Shown here: positions 1-13,500 of the stretch, piece after piece | How the letters are laid out: each line of letters starts with the position of its first letter | Numbering within the stretch: the first letter of the stretch is position 1 | Source of the DNA: Sipunculus nudus | Taxonomy: Eukaryota; Annelida; Sipuncula; Golfingiida; Sipunculidae | Direction: 5' to 3' | Assembly (NCBI GenBank): GCA_026874595.1 | Contig: CM049319.1 | Location: 5,856,601 to 5,920,600, forward strand | Length of the DNA stretch: 64,000 nucleotides | Notes under the pieces: model-generated | Seen by the model: only the letters and a program-made list of their open reading frames with translations | Databases searched by the model: none | Told to the model about the DNA's origin: nothing | Program-made: the position numbers and the translations under genes

Positions 1-907
1 TACATCCTCTGTTTGTTTAGACCATTGTCCTTGACTCAACAGGACATGGTAGTGGTACATAACTCACCCATATATCTCACATGGTGTCTGCGAATTTACA
101 AAGATAGTTTTCATAGATAATAAGAAATTCATTCATCTGAATCCGTAATATTTTCAAAGCCTCATGTGCATCACATTTACTTATTTATTAACATTAATCT
201 GAAATCAGTGACAGTTTTCGCTTTCTTCTGTTTATGTGTTCAAATACATATTTTTTCCTTCAGCACTTTAGACACATAGTAGCTGAACAGTGGGGTTCTG
301 TAAGTCTTTCTCACCGCTTCTATAATAAATGCCTGAAAGGCCAAAGGTATGAGTACTTTTAGACACACACATTTATTAAACCCATCGTCCACCCATTTCC
401 AAAAAAAAAAAAAAAAAAAAAAACCGTATACACCATATCAACTGAATGTCTTACTGTTATGACAAATTGAAATGAAATATACTTCTAGAGATTGTGTGAA
501 AATAATCAGAAACGTTTAACGGAGTGTTTTCTAATATGACATCAAGCATGGATTAGCTCCACACAAAATACAGGACAAATCAAACGAGGAAATACTACAA
601 AAATATAACGTCAATAACAAGCAGTTTTAATATTAAATATCCTGAAATTATACTTTAAAGGAATTTGTTCTCTCACCCGGTCTTACAAAGACTTTCAACT
701 CTCCTGATTAATGAATTGGACAAAAATTAGCAAAAAAAAAGAAAAACATTAAAAAGGGGTCCTACCGCTTTCATATATATATAATGTAAAATTGTGCAAA
801 AAAGAACAAAGTTTATAATAATGATATATCAAAGCCTCCTGGATAATGCTTGCTGTACAATATTGCTATTGATATGGTTCTTAAAGAAGAGTGAGCTTTG
901 TTTTTAA

Positions 908-1042
908 TAACCACGTATTTTCCGGTATTTTCTGGTCTAGTGCTGCGCCCCCTGGTGACTTGTGACAGAATATGATCGGCCAGTTAAAGAAGGGCGATGA
1001 TAGACAGTCCCATGAAGAGTGTCAACATTCCCCCGATGTCAG
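908..1042 (-). pseudogene. Relic of TM2 exon (copy of exon Q)
   Basis: Reads DIGGMLTLFMGLSIIALL, then TAA (plus-strand 984-986) where the intact copy has the conserved Glu codon GAA. The acceptor AG is changed to AT and the original stop has been lost. Confidence 0.9.
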
Positions 1043-1436
1043 ATTAAAAAAAACAAACTAATAAAAAAAAGCGTGAAACAGACATTTTAAGAATTATTTC
1101 AATGATAAATGATAAAGATCTTTTTTTAATTAATGAAATAGAGATTTAACTAATGAAAGCACAATTTTTTGTAAAGGTTATATAAAAGAAAAGCCTCAGT
1201 TAACAGCTGAAACTGAAATTCTTGATTGCCATATCTGGCAGTCATTTCCTCACGTTGGTTCTATGGAACGTTACTTATAAATCGTGTACAATTTAAGCTT
1301 GTAAGAAAATGGTAAAAAAGTTGGTGTTCTATGTCGGTCGAATTGATTATAGGAAGTAACAACAACTGAGATAGGTGCTGATTTAATTGAAGCTAATAAT
1401 ACATATGTTGCCCATAATCATTGAAACCCATGAATT

Positions 1437-1479
1437 TTAAAATTCCTTCTATCAAACAATAAGATTTGTCGAATCCCGA
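1437..1479 (-). pseudogene. Relic of exon L, 3' half deleted
   Basis: Matches the first half of exon L (intact [15 protein letters not shown]). The acceptor CAG persists, but the first Cys is lost and the sequence jumps to what corresponds to intron near 51240, a deletion of about 3.5 kb relative to the intact gene. Confidence 0.75.
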
Positions 1480-1902
1480 CTGTAAATAAAAATTGTCGAT
1501 TTTATATAACAATTCCATATTTAACCTAATGCAAGGTCCTGATATGTAGGGAAAATGTTTTCAGCAGAGATCAAGGGGTTCATGTAACACGGATGTTAGG
1601 TCTATACTGAATGACTCCTGTGAATTCATTTGAGTTTAATGAAACTGTCAGCAAACAATTAACAAAGCTGAAACATTTATTCTGAAATTGCAGTTATTTT
1701 ACCTACACACGATGATCTTAAGTTTGATATGGCAAGAGAATTAAGCTATAAGACATGCAAACAAATATTCCCGACAATATTGATAGTTACGTCTGTTATT
1801 ATCTGTTACTGAAGAATAAAATAATCCAGATCAAAAAGTTTCTGTGTTTTTTTTTAAACTACACACAACAAGAATTAAAAGTTAAAATATTTAAAAGCGC
1901 AC

Positions 1903-1939
1903 CTCAGAAGTCTGAGTTCATCGGTGTGTCCTTTAATGG
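1903..1939 (-). pseudogene. Relic of exon K, still open
   Basis: Same length as exon K (37 nt), reads IKGHTDELRLL, and keeps acceptor TTAG and a GT donor (GTGCGC). Confidence 0.8.
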
Positions 1940-2484
1940 CTAATTAATAAGAACAATATATTGTTGAAGAAATTTTAGTTCAGGTATATTATGTTTCAGT
2001 ATTAAAAAAAATAAAATATTATTTGCAATTTAAGAATACAGCATTGGCCTGATTTAACGGACGGCAAATCATACCTACATTGCCCAAAAATGGAAAAATA
2101 GTTAATTTCAGTATCTGAGAAAACCAGTCTATTAATATACATGTTGACAGAAACTGTATCATATGACCACAGTATAAATATATAAACAATAACTGTGTAA
2201 TAGACGCTAAATACTGAATCATAAGTATTTTAAATAACACACGACGTAGACATATCCAAAGTAGGAATATTTTACATTTTCCGTGTCTGTTACGATATTA
2301 TTCATCTAATAGTAGGATTTTCATCTTTCATTCACTTTCACTCCTAAATGCGCATATATATCAAGTCGGCATTATAACTGCCAAATTTCAAAGTGTACAC
2401 TGTTTAATTCATCAACATTTAGTATAATGTACCTAAACCGTTCATCAAGGGTCACAAATTTGGTGACAAAACTGACATCCTTAC

Positions 2485-2660
2485 CTTTCCGCTGACAATG
2501 TTGTGACTTTTGAAGAAAATCTGTACTTAAGCTCCGTGTTGTAATTTCACGTTTTACGTTCTGCGCCGAGCTGATACCATGTGACGTCATTTTGTTCTCT
2601 GTTGTTCCTCCTATCCTTTGTTATTTCGTCCGGGACAGCAGGAAGCCCCCATGGAACTTT
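2485..2660 (-). pseudogene. Relic of linker exon J, frameshifted
   Basis: 176 nt against 186 in exon J: a net 10-nt loss, plus TAG at plus-strand 612-614 of the 2xxx block (2612-2614). The 3' part still reads [20 protein letters not shown]. Confidence 0.82.
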
Positions 2661-3638
2661 CTTGGATAAAAAAGAAAGAGTTTAAAAGTGATATAATATT
2701 GCTCATACATATATAAAAATCATATAAAATCATATAAAATTATAAATAGTATTAAAAACTATGTTTTAAACTTAGGAACTATCAGTTAAAGCACGCAAGA
2801 GGGTAATCACCCTTCCTATGTTTATATCAGTATATGTATATACCAGTACTCTATCTTTCAATCATAATACACAAAAATAATACACACTACTACAAAGGGC
2901 TATCAGTTTCTTGTATAATATCAGATAGCACTGTGACCATCTTTACGATAATGACACGATAACTGTAACATTACTCCAACAAATATAATTGTCGTATAAC
3001 TTAGTTCTGCCAGGAAGAGCATGTATGACATTTTAAGGCCAAGTCAGTCAGGGCATCTCCTGATTGACAGGTGTTTTGGCCCAGACGGTGCACAGTGTCC
3101 AACTGTATTTATGTTATCGCATGTGGTCGCGCCCGGTCCACTGTTTTTAACACTGGTGTACAGGGGTTACCCTACGGGTTCAGCACAATATTTAGTAAAG
3201 AACCAATTTATTTTAAATAGATGACGCTATTTTTCGTGTTAATTCAACATGCTTTATAGTTGATTAGGTCCCTTAAATCATATAATACTGGAATTTGTAT
3301 TATCACGTTGGACTTATTTATCGTAATTATAATAACATCGTATCATTTTCACTTATTCTTTGGCTTTTGAATATATTATATTTTTACGCTATGAGGGAGT
3401 ACAGAACTAAAAACTGGTCGTTTTTAGCAGTCAAGGACACAATGAATACATTTGTCTATTTCTTTTATTAAAACAAACATTGTACACAATTTAAAAAGAA
3501 AACTTACATCAGGAATAAACTATGTAAGGATAATTGGAACTCCGGCGTATTTCATGCGATTATTGCACATTTCTATACACATTTTCTACATGATAAGTTA
3601 TCTTAATGTTTATCCAGGTCGGTTTTAGGAGAAAGGTG

Positions 3639-3639
<1 letters not shown>

Positions 3640-3689
<50 letters not shown>
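3640..3689. repeat. AT microsatellite, orthologous to that at 58557
   Basis: About 25 AT units in the pseudogene, at the same relative position as the tract in the channel gene, so the tract predates the duplication. Confidence 0.9.
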
Positions 3690-3694
<5 letters not shown>

Positions 3695-4308
3695 TGAATA
3701 CATTACTTATATAATGACTTGCTACTCTTAAGTTTCAGACTCTGATAAATACATTAAATAATCTGATAAAAACACTAACCAGTTTTTATACTTTTTTTGG
3801 AAACATTGATTAAACTTACTCACTTTTTCAGTAACATTCTTCATTTTCATTTTCAAAGAGTACCTGGTTTTCCCGCACAGTCTGTCGATGCAAGTCACTT
3901 GGCAGACTGAATAAGTGTGTAAATGGTATTAGAGTATTCAGTTATTATATCATCAGAGTAACTATTACACTCTTAATTTTGCTAACTGTGGTCGTCAGTA
4001 ATATTAAAATGGACTAACGACAAATGTGGTCAAAAAGGTACACTACTCTACGGCCAAAGGTGAAATAATATTTTCATTGAATTTTATGTGTAAGCGCAGC
4101 ATATTTTGTTTGCTGATGGCTGAGTTAACTGTAATTTCATGTTCTCTGATTTTCCAGTATTGAAACGTGAAAAGCATATCCTGTGTTTGTGCTTGAGAGA
4201 CGTATCAGCGGGCCACAACCCTTGTGTGACAACTACTGTTACTCACACACACATATATAGGTATATATTCATTATATATATATAGGTACATATACATTTA
4301 CATTACAA

Positions 4309-4366
4309 CCGCCTGATACCGTTGTATTATGATACCCCTTGTAAAACTCTCGAAAACGTGTGCTTG
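4309..4366 (-). pseudogene. Relic of kringle 2 exon, 5' part only
   Basis: Similar to the start of exon F: reads about TRFREFYKGYHNTT. The acceptor is not recognisable and the rest of the kringle is gone. Confidence 0.7.
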
Positions 4367-4655
4367 GTCTGGTATTTCAAACAGTTAAAAAATTACCTGT
4401 GCCATATGTATATGCAAGTTAGAACACTTCAGTGCATGATCAACATAAATATATCGCGTAATCCGAAAAACAAATAGGTATGGATTATACCTGAGACAAC
4501 AGGAATTGTTTATTCCTATTTATGTCATTTGTAAGAAATAAGTAACATGCAAACATATGTAATCGTTTTAAGTAATGGTTGTCATAATTTTGTTAAAGAG
4601 CTTTATTAATTATTTGTGATTTACTTTAACACTCATAGAACGTTAGGTTACATCC

Positions 4656-4773
4656 CACAATTGTCAATTTCAACTGACTGGTCGTCACAATCAACCTAGC
4701 TTCCCGTCACACCTTTCGCTTTCTGCTACACTTTCGCCGTTGGTACACGTGATGCCTTTCTGCTTTGCGTCAC
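4656..4773 (-). pseudogene. Relic of LDLa 2 exon, frameshifted, donor lost
   Basis: Copy of exon E with a 4-nt insertion after CDGK that shifts the frame into TGA. Donor GTATGT became GGATGT. The cysteine pattern before the insertion is kept (CTNGESVAESERCDG). Confidence 0.88.
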
Positions 4774-5465
4774 CCTTACATAAATTACGTGAAAAAAAAT
4801 ATCAGACAATCATCGATTTACATACAATAGATAGGACAAATATGCTGACTCACATTTTTAAAATGGTCTGTCAACGATTTAAGTCCTTCTTGTCAAGCAA
4901 GAGTCATGCTGCTGTGCTAAGACAAAGGGCAGTATGTCCATATTTGGGCCAAAATGAGTTACTGCTCAAAACATCAACGGCTATATATATGTGTGCCATC
5001 AAATAATATATTCCTAGCCCTCTGGAACCCCAAGAAATGAGGGCAGTAATATCAGCATATTTGTGTTTACACACCACAATACTGAAGTAAAGAGCATTAT
5101 CTTAACTTACTGCCTTTTTTGCCCAAGTAGCATTTGGAAATCCTTAGGTTAAACGAGTAAGAAAACTTACTGCTCTTTACAAAAGAATATGTATATTTTC
5201 CATAAACTGACATCGAATATACTGCTATTTGATCGTGATGATTAAACAAATTTTTCTGAAAATTAAGCGTGGCGAAGCTTCCTTCGACAGACAAATAGAT
5301 TCTATGTCTCTGCAGAAAAGGGGTATAACAAATTATAAGATAATAGGTTGAAACTAGTTGTTTATTTTTTCCCCTTAAAAAAGCTTAGCGACTGTATTAT
5401 CGTCTCTCATTTTTTTATACAACCTTGTAGCAGGAAAAACTTGTCTACATGGTAAAATACGGACA

Positions 5466-5468
<3 letters not shown>

Positions 5469-5533
<65 letters not shown>
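5469..5533. repeat. AT microsatellite
   Basis: About 32 uninterrupted AT units in the spacer downstream of the peptidase gene. Confidence 0.95.
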
Positions 5534-5536
<3 letters not shown>

Positions 5537-7908
5537 GCAGTTTAGGTTATAGACGGGATTAAGAAATAAATATATATATGCAGTTTAGGTTATATAAATG
5601 AGATAGAAATGCTTAGCCAGAAACTCCACATGCTGACAGGTCCTTATAGATCATCTGTGGAAAATCCAGTATTAGGTCACTGAATCTTATCTTCTTCGCG
5701 TACTGAAACGATCTTCAGAAGTGATGTGTCCATTCAGTAAAACATCAAACAAAAGAACACATTAAATATGTTGTATCGATTGTTATGGAGTTCGGAATGC
5801 TAATTGTCACTGACATATTACAGGCCTCGCTTTATTTTCAGACAGGTCCAATAATATCCTCAGTACTCTTGAAGTTCCAGCTTGACAAACAGAGTCGTAA
5901 AAGGTCATCTTGGACGAAAACACAAGCTTTAACTTTTAATTTTGAGAATCACATACTTAAGCCATAGGTCAATCCTTCCACTGAGCAAAAACTGAGCAGA
6001 AAAGGGGATCGGCGGCACATAACATATCTAAACTTTATAGGCCACTAGATTGTCTAGGTTATCGGGAGAAGAAGTTGCTATCCTACAGTTATGGAGAACA
6101 TTTTTAGTATTTATAAGTAAAAATTTGTAAATTTATGCATGATCAGATTTTTCTGGAAGGGGTATGTATATTTTCATTAAAATGATCTACACATTGATCC
6201 CTGAAAATCTTTAAATGCTGCTGAAGACTGGTACCATGACTATCATGTATTCATATTTAATAATTCTTCTTGTATTTTTGAAAATGACATTTTTTTATCA
6301 GACAGCTGAGCACGCTTCGTTTTAGGCGCAAAGATCGAGCTTTACATCAAGAAATATTTGACTTTTCACTAAAGTTCAGCAAACCTGACCGGAAATGGCT
6401 GACCTATATGTTTGTAAGGGAACAGAGACAACTTACCCGAGCATAAAGTTAGACCATCAGCCCAGGGAAGTTGAAACTGTACATGCATCAGGCTGTGGTA
6501 ATTCTTTTCCTGCAAATCCCAAATAAAGTAAATTTTTTGTATTTCTAACATAAACTTAGTATGAAGTTATGTTAAGCGGATCTCAGGCATCAAAAGGTAT
6601 GATATTTAACCTATATTAAAATATTCAAACCAACTTTGCCATTAGCTGACTCTAGTCTAAGGTCCATTTTCTATAATCGTGTCCTAACTTTTTATTATAT
6701 TAATATTATCAATTTAATCTTTCAGTCTTGAAACAATGTTATTTTGTTAGATTATTTTCACACCGAAGTGATGACTGTTCTGGTCGATTTCTGTGTTCTG
6801 AATTTATATAATAGTATTGGTGTGGGTGGCAACATAAACACTTGTGTAATTATCAAAATATAGACTAACTTTTTTTCAGATTCTGGTTGATGTTCATGTC
6901 AGATATTGTCCAATTACAAAAGAAAAATATATCAAAGCATATAGGGAAAATATCAGAGATTATTTTAATGTTTATAGGAAAAGACATCTGCTTGTGTTAA
7001 TAGAAATCCTCACGCAGATATAAATATGAGGTTTGTTTTTATAATGCCTTATTTTTGTTAAAAAGTTATCGCAAAATATTACCCAAGTCTCTCCTTACAA
7101 TTGCAAGTTGACGTCTACAACAATCTGGAAAATATTAGCGTTAATGATGTGATTTGACACTTAAAACCCTAAGGGTAATTATTCAAAGGGTAATTATTCA
7201 AATTCAGAATCATCAACTGTGAAGTTATTGATTTTTTTCCTTTGGGAGGCAATATATATATTCGCTTCTGCAGTAATGAAGTAAAAGACAGTTTTCGCAA
7301 TATTTAAAAAACAAATGGCTTGAATGATTCCTCCAGTTAGTAGTTAAATACTTGTTTATAGGCGTATATATAAAATATAAATTTCGGGACCTGCTAAAAA
7401 TGGGAGACTAAAAAACACTTTAAAGGGCAGTTACTCACAATCCTGTTTAGAGTACTTACTGCAATTTATGTTTGTAGGGCAGTATGTGTGACGTCAACCT
7501 TGTTATTTGCTAATGAAACCATGTATCCTTGCATCTCCAAATAAAGATTTGATAATATTCAGAACGGCCGCAAAATGCAACAGGTAGTTATAATAGCTAA
7601 CCTTAATTTGGAGCCACGTACTATTAAAAAAAGCAATATCCTCACGCAGTACTGAATGTCATATTAACCGTTCTTGCGTTGTTCATGTAGCTGCTGTGAA
7701 AATATGGGTTATGACTCCTCTTAGGCCAGCCTCCTATCTTCCGATTTATTTTTATTTATTTATTTTTTTTTGCCGGCCGATATGATCTACAAGCATCGCC
7801 GGCCGGTGATTGCCCGCATACCTACCGATTTCCCCTGATCGAAGTACATGTATACGCCATCAAGCGATTGTAAGGATTAACATTATATGGAAGAAAACGC
7901 TCGTCTCT

Positions 7909-7911
<3 letters not shown>

Positions 7912-7959
<48 letters not shown>
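7912..7959. repeat. CT microsatellite
   Basis: About 23 CT units, downstream of the peptidase stop. Confidence 0.95.
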
Positions 7960-7961
<2 letters not shown>

Positions 7962-8403
7962 GAAAGCCCAGGTTTTCCGTGATGTACCGTAAGATGTATT
8001 AGCTTATTATTTTATTCGGCGAAACTCCCGCCCCTCTCACATTTAGACAAGAAGCAGTTCATTAATAAAGACTTTTTTTTTAGAAAAAAAGCCTGCATGG
8101 TACTTAAATAGAGGACTTTTGATAAGGGACAATTCGCACCGGGGGAGATAACTGAACTGCACATTGGTTTGCATTTCTTTTATTAAAGTTATCAAATGAT
8201 GAAGATTTCAAGCAAGTAAAGCATATATCCAAGCACCAGAATTTCTCATATCAATTATATCAATTTCTTATATCCTGGATAGGGATGCACTCTACATAAC
8301 TCCTTGGATATGGAAGTTGATGGGTCTATGCTGCATTTTAAAGATAGAATCCTTGGATTTGCTTTCAAGTGTCTTATTTAAAATAGGCATTCATGTAGAT
8401 AGT

Positions 8404-8503
8404 TCACCAGATGACACAGCGTTCTTCGGGCACCATGCCGTCTCCTTCCTTACACTGGAACACCCGGGCGAAATCCTCAGAGTTGCTGTATGGTCCCAGG
8501 ATC
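8404..8503 (-). CDS. M13 peptidase exon 21, C-terminus and stop
   Basis: [17 protein letters not shown], then CVIW and TGA. F...F.C........C.VW-stop is the hallmark C-terminus of M13 peptidases. The last cysteine normally pairs with an N-terminal one. Confidence 0.96.
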
Positions 8504-9239
8504 CTACAAGTTTAAGTCAATTTCGGTTTATTTCAAAGTTTTCTTAAAATGTGGACACATATACTTCAATCGAATTGCATTACCATACCAACAGTTTACT
8601 TAAGTAAAACAGGTGGTAACATGGCGTTATTGTGTATTATTGGTCAATATATGTTTTTTAATGTTGACTGTAATTTAAATAATTTTTTGTCACAGGGCAT
8701 GCTTATCCATAAGAGTGATGCATAAAATGTGTTCATAAGTACGATGATCCGTGGTGGGGTGTGAAATTACAGTGAAACCTCGAAATTACGACCACCCACG
8801 TGACCTCGATAAGTGTGTGTGTGTGTTGGTGTATGTGTCTATGCGTGTGTTTGGAATAAGGAATCGTTGACGTTCAACAGATGTAAGGGCTGTCAGAACC
8901 GTGCAGATATTTTATATAATATTTTTCATACTTTTATTAATACTGTTAATGTTACCTTTTCATAACAAAATATAAGTTTGCTACTGGATTGCTACCAAAC
9001 AATAGACGAACAACAATGTTTCATGCTATTGAAAAGGTAGGTTTAATATTTTGTTGGTGTTGGTTGTTTAAGATTTGTAAGTTCGCACATGCGATAGCCA
9101 TGATTTTATTAAAGTAGTAGACCTGAATTTCCCGGGAGAATGTACGTCGTGGAGAATCTTTTTTCGCCAGCCCTCCGGCTTGTACTCAGCACACCAGACC
9201 TGTGACGGAAAGTTGCACAGATATAAAATAGATTACTCT

Positions 9240-9277
<38 letters not shown>

Positions 9278-10496
9278 CATACATATATATATATATATAC
9301 ACAGGCGCTTGAATCGCTATTTGTGTTGATATTGGCTTAAATCGTGTTCAATTTACCTTAACAACAATCCCCTACCGTTCAATGAGCTGTAAACCATGTT
9401 ATATCGCTTGCCGGTACTTGTTTATATAATAGATACACAAGGCCGGCATCCAAGTCTGCGGACGAGTCTGTATCCATTAAGCGACGAGCAGACAGATTTA
9501 ACCCAGATTCCTATTTCCATCGTTATCAACCAATCAGGTGTTAGGTTCCAGGGGGGAATCCTTACTGCTGACCAAGATAAATGGGGATTTCCTCGTTTGG
9601 GGTAACAGCTGCTTAATGGATGCAGACTAGTTACAAATAAGAGCTCATTACAAGTGGTACACTGTGTGTATTGGAATGGTTAATGCTTTTATAGAAGGAA
9701 GAACTGGCCATTTAACGACTGTAAGTTTCTTCCCTCGAAAATCTTTAAAATATTCGGGAATTTGAATTGATTTCTTGTATTATCGCCAACCCACCGCAGA
9801 CTTGGATGCCGGCCTTGTGTATCTATTATATAAACAAGTAGCGATTCAAGCGCCTGTGATATATATATGTGCGTGTGTGTGTGCGCGTGTTTATTTACAC
9901 GCATAAAGTGAATGTTAAATGACATAACGTTAATGTTTTAATGGCATTACCTTAATGTTAAGGACATAACCTGAATGTTTAATAACATAACCTAAATGTT
10001 TAAAGATATTACCTGAATGTTTAATTGGCATTACCTGAATGTTTAATCACATAGCGTGAAAGTTCAATGACATTACGTGATTGTTAAACCAAATTACGTC
10101 AATGTTTAGGGTATTAGTGAATCTCACATGTTAAAGGATGATCATTACCTGAGCATATGACAGAAACATCAGCTGTTCGTCTGTGACATCTAGCATTGGT
10201 AAGGTCTGTGACCCGCCGTTCGCCTCCTTCCAAGTTCTGTAAGCCTGTGAATTAAAATAAAAGAATAGAAAGAGAAACTCGGAGGAAAATACATTATGCT
10301 TTGCAAATAGTATCAATTAGTGTAGACGTTAAGGGTCCATGCAGTTTTGATTTTTGTTATATGTGTTTTTATTTTGTTTTACCAATTAAGCAGAGACTGA
10401 TTAATTAAACGATTGTTATTTTAAAATGTCAGTTTTTGTTAATAATTCAAAGTTTTTCTGTAACTTAAAAATATGGTGCTGTATATCAGTATAATT

Positions 10497-10537
<41 letters not shown>

Positions 10538-13500
10538 ATAAAAAATATATATATATATTGTTTTTAAAAATATAATTGAAATATAAGGCTTTATACGGAC
10601 TGATGGGTTAAATAATTCATCTTAGGTAATCAGTTTTTATAACACAAATATCCCCTTTATCCATGTCAAGGAAATATCACTTTAAAATTTAGAAACAAGT
10701 CCACATTTCATTAACGTGTTTCACTTGGCACTGTAAGTTATAAAATTGACACCAAAATTATAAATATATTCTGATTGATTTATACACATAGCTAAGTAAA
10801 TTTCAAATACTAAAAGATGCCTCTGGTAGTTGAGCGATAAAGGGTGTTAGGTTAAGGGTTCATGGTCTTGAAAATGTTGTCAAAATAAAAAACAAGACGA
10901 CCATAGGTCACGCGCTTGCCGGATATACTCTGACCCAGATTGGAAGACAGATAATGAGAGCAGGTAGTAAAGAAAATATGATAATAAAGGACAAATGAGC
11001 CATTGTTTGTAAAGTTTGGACCAATATTGACACAGTTACGATGGAAATAATAATCTGACGTGTTTTCATGACTTTGACCTATTTAACAATAGATATACAG
11101 CTTCATGAAATCGTCCCAATATACGATAGGTGAAAGTTGCAAAGTGATACCTGGTAAACTGTGGCCTATAGAATGCTATTATAACAGAGGCAAGAACCAG
11201 CAAGAAGGCAACATTTAGGACAACTTGCAAACAGACATATTGACAAAGTGACACAAAGTTTAGACCAGTTGACTAGACTTAGTTATGTAGAAGACGAAGG
11301 TGAAAAAAATGAGCCGAAGTTTGTGAAGATAGGACCAGAATGGACAAAGTTATGAGAAAAATAACATTGTTGAAGTGTTTTTAAGTGACCGAAATACTGA
11401 CAAAGCGGCACAAAGTAGGGACAAAAAGACTTAACTATGTTATGAAGAGGACAGAGGAAGAAAATAAGCTACAGTTTATGAAATTTAGGTTAAAAGTCTC
11501 AGAGATATGGGCAAAAAATGATATGTTCTAGTGTTTCATGTGCAGTGCCCCCTAGCGGCTATTTTCCGAAAAAATCACTTTCGAGATTTTAGTGTAGGAC
11601 TTAAGATGTATCAGTTTCAAAAGGATTCCTGCAAAACTGTGGCCTGTAGAATGCTATATTTTAGACACAAGAACAAGCAAGAAGGCGAAATTGATGACAC
11701 CTGACAGATAGACAGACATGCTGTCAAAGTGACACAAGGCTGAGGCCAGATGACTTGACCTAGTTATGGAGAAGACTCAGGGGAAGAAATTAAGCTATAG
11801 TTTATGGAATTCAGTTGTATAGTTTCGGAGATATTGTCATCAAAATTATATGTTGATGAAGATTCAGTGCAGCGCCCCCTAGCGGCCATATCCCGAAAAT
11901 GAAAAATCAATGTTGAGATATTAGTGTAAGACATAAGATTCACCAAGTTCAAAAGGATTCTTGCAAAACTATGGCCTGTAGAATGCTATATGTAAGACAG
12001 AAGCACCAGCAAGTAGGTAAAATTGAGGTCAACTGACAGACAGACAGACATACTGACAAAGTGACACAAAGTTGAGCAAAGACGACAAGACCATGTCATG
12101 AAGAAGACACAGAGGAAGAAAATGAACCTAAGTTTGTGAAGATAGGACCAATAGTTACAAAGTTATGATGAAAATAAAATTTCGACGTTTTTCGATGACC
12201 TTGACCTTGACCTTTAACTTATGCCTACCGAAAACAATAGGCTACAAGGACTTTTGACTTTCAATCAACCCTGAAAGTTTCAGATCGATTGCTAAAAAAT
12301 TGTGGCCAGGAGAGTACTGACAAACAAACATCGTGACAAACAGACATACGCAACTGACCAACATGCTTGCCGAAATCGAAGATTTCCGGCAAGCAATAAA
12401 ATACCAGATGCAAATCTGCATCCTATTACTCTATTACTAGTACACTTGCTTAAGGAAACTTTTAAAAATCAGTACTGGAGATGAGAACAGAAGAAAATCT
12501 TGTCGATTGATTTGCAGGCTTGAGACTAAATACTAGTATGCTTTCCGATCGCTTGCACCATCAACCGAAGAAGAAAGATACTAAGGGATTGGGTCTTTTA
12601 TATTGACAAAAGGGTGATTTTTAACATTGCGACAACCTGTCTGAACCTCTGGCTTATAGTTAATTTAATTTAACAAATCTCGCATGCTGATCATGCGGAT
12701 TATCATTAAGCGTTATGGCATGTTCATGGAAAAAGGTATTTATTAAATTATACGCGCACCCTGTAAACAGTCCTAGCAGCCGCCGCATCAGCGATGTTCT
12801 CTCCCAGTGTTTGTTTTCCATTCACCTGAAAGATGAAAAATACTGAAAACCAGGGGAAATTATGAAAATACATACTGAAAACCAAGGGGAAACAATGAAA
12901 ATACATACTGAAAACCAGGGAGAAAATGTTATCAATTTCTTCTGCAAGTTATTTGTAATTAGGCCGTATTTAATTTTATATATATTTTTTTTCTCTAGCA
13001 ATAACATTATTAATTAATCTACAGATTATTTCATTCTAATTGATAAATTGAGGACAATATTGCACAGCCTTGTGATTAAGAAAGCGCCCAAATGTTCCTA
13101 TACTGAGAGAGGAAGTCTTTCTGAATCTCACGGCTCCTCAGTTAAATCTCGAACTCACTGCTCTGTTGAGTCCGGTGCACTGCCTGGACCACAGAAGCCG
13201 GTATAATGCAACGTTTAACATGCAACTTGAATACTTCAATTATATTTCCACGAGGATTACATTTAAACGAAGTTATGTTGCAAGTTATGAACGTAGATAC
13301 ACATTTTCACCATATGGATTTCGACATTTGACACACGATTGAATGTTTTGGTTTTTCAGTTAATACCCAAATTTTGAAGAAATATATATCATAGCCCGCC
13401 ACACGTGAACCCCCAAACCCTCTGAAATTTGACTACGTTATGCAGAAAGATTTAAGAGAACAGAAGTTGAGAAAAACATCAACATGTCCTTTCTTCGTTG

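Larger units (their letters stand above)
1..4890 (-). pseudogene. Decayed unprocessed duplicate of the channel gene's 3' part (may extend left of window)
   Basis: Collinear with 48841-60225 at roughly 75-85% identity by eye, including introns and 3' flank (start of window matches 48841 onward), so it arose by DNA duplication. Exons O and P, both MAM 2 exons and LDLa 3 are missing through deletions. Remaining exons carry a nonsense codon, frameshifts and lost splice sites. The hAT insertion of the intact copy is absent. Confidence 0.87.
4891..8403. other. Spacer between pseudogene and peptidase stop
   Basis: No exon recognised on either strand. It holds a long AT tract (5469-5533), a CT tract (7912-7959) and presumably the peptidase 3' UTR at its right end (AATAAA on the minus strand at 8178-8183). 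Confidence 0.6.
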
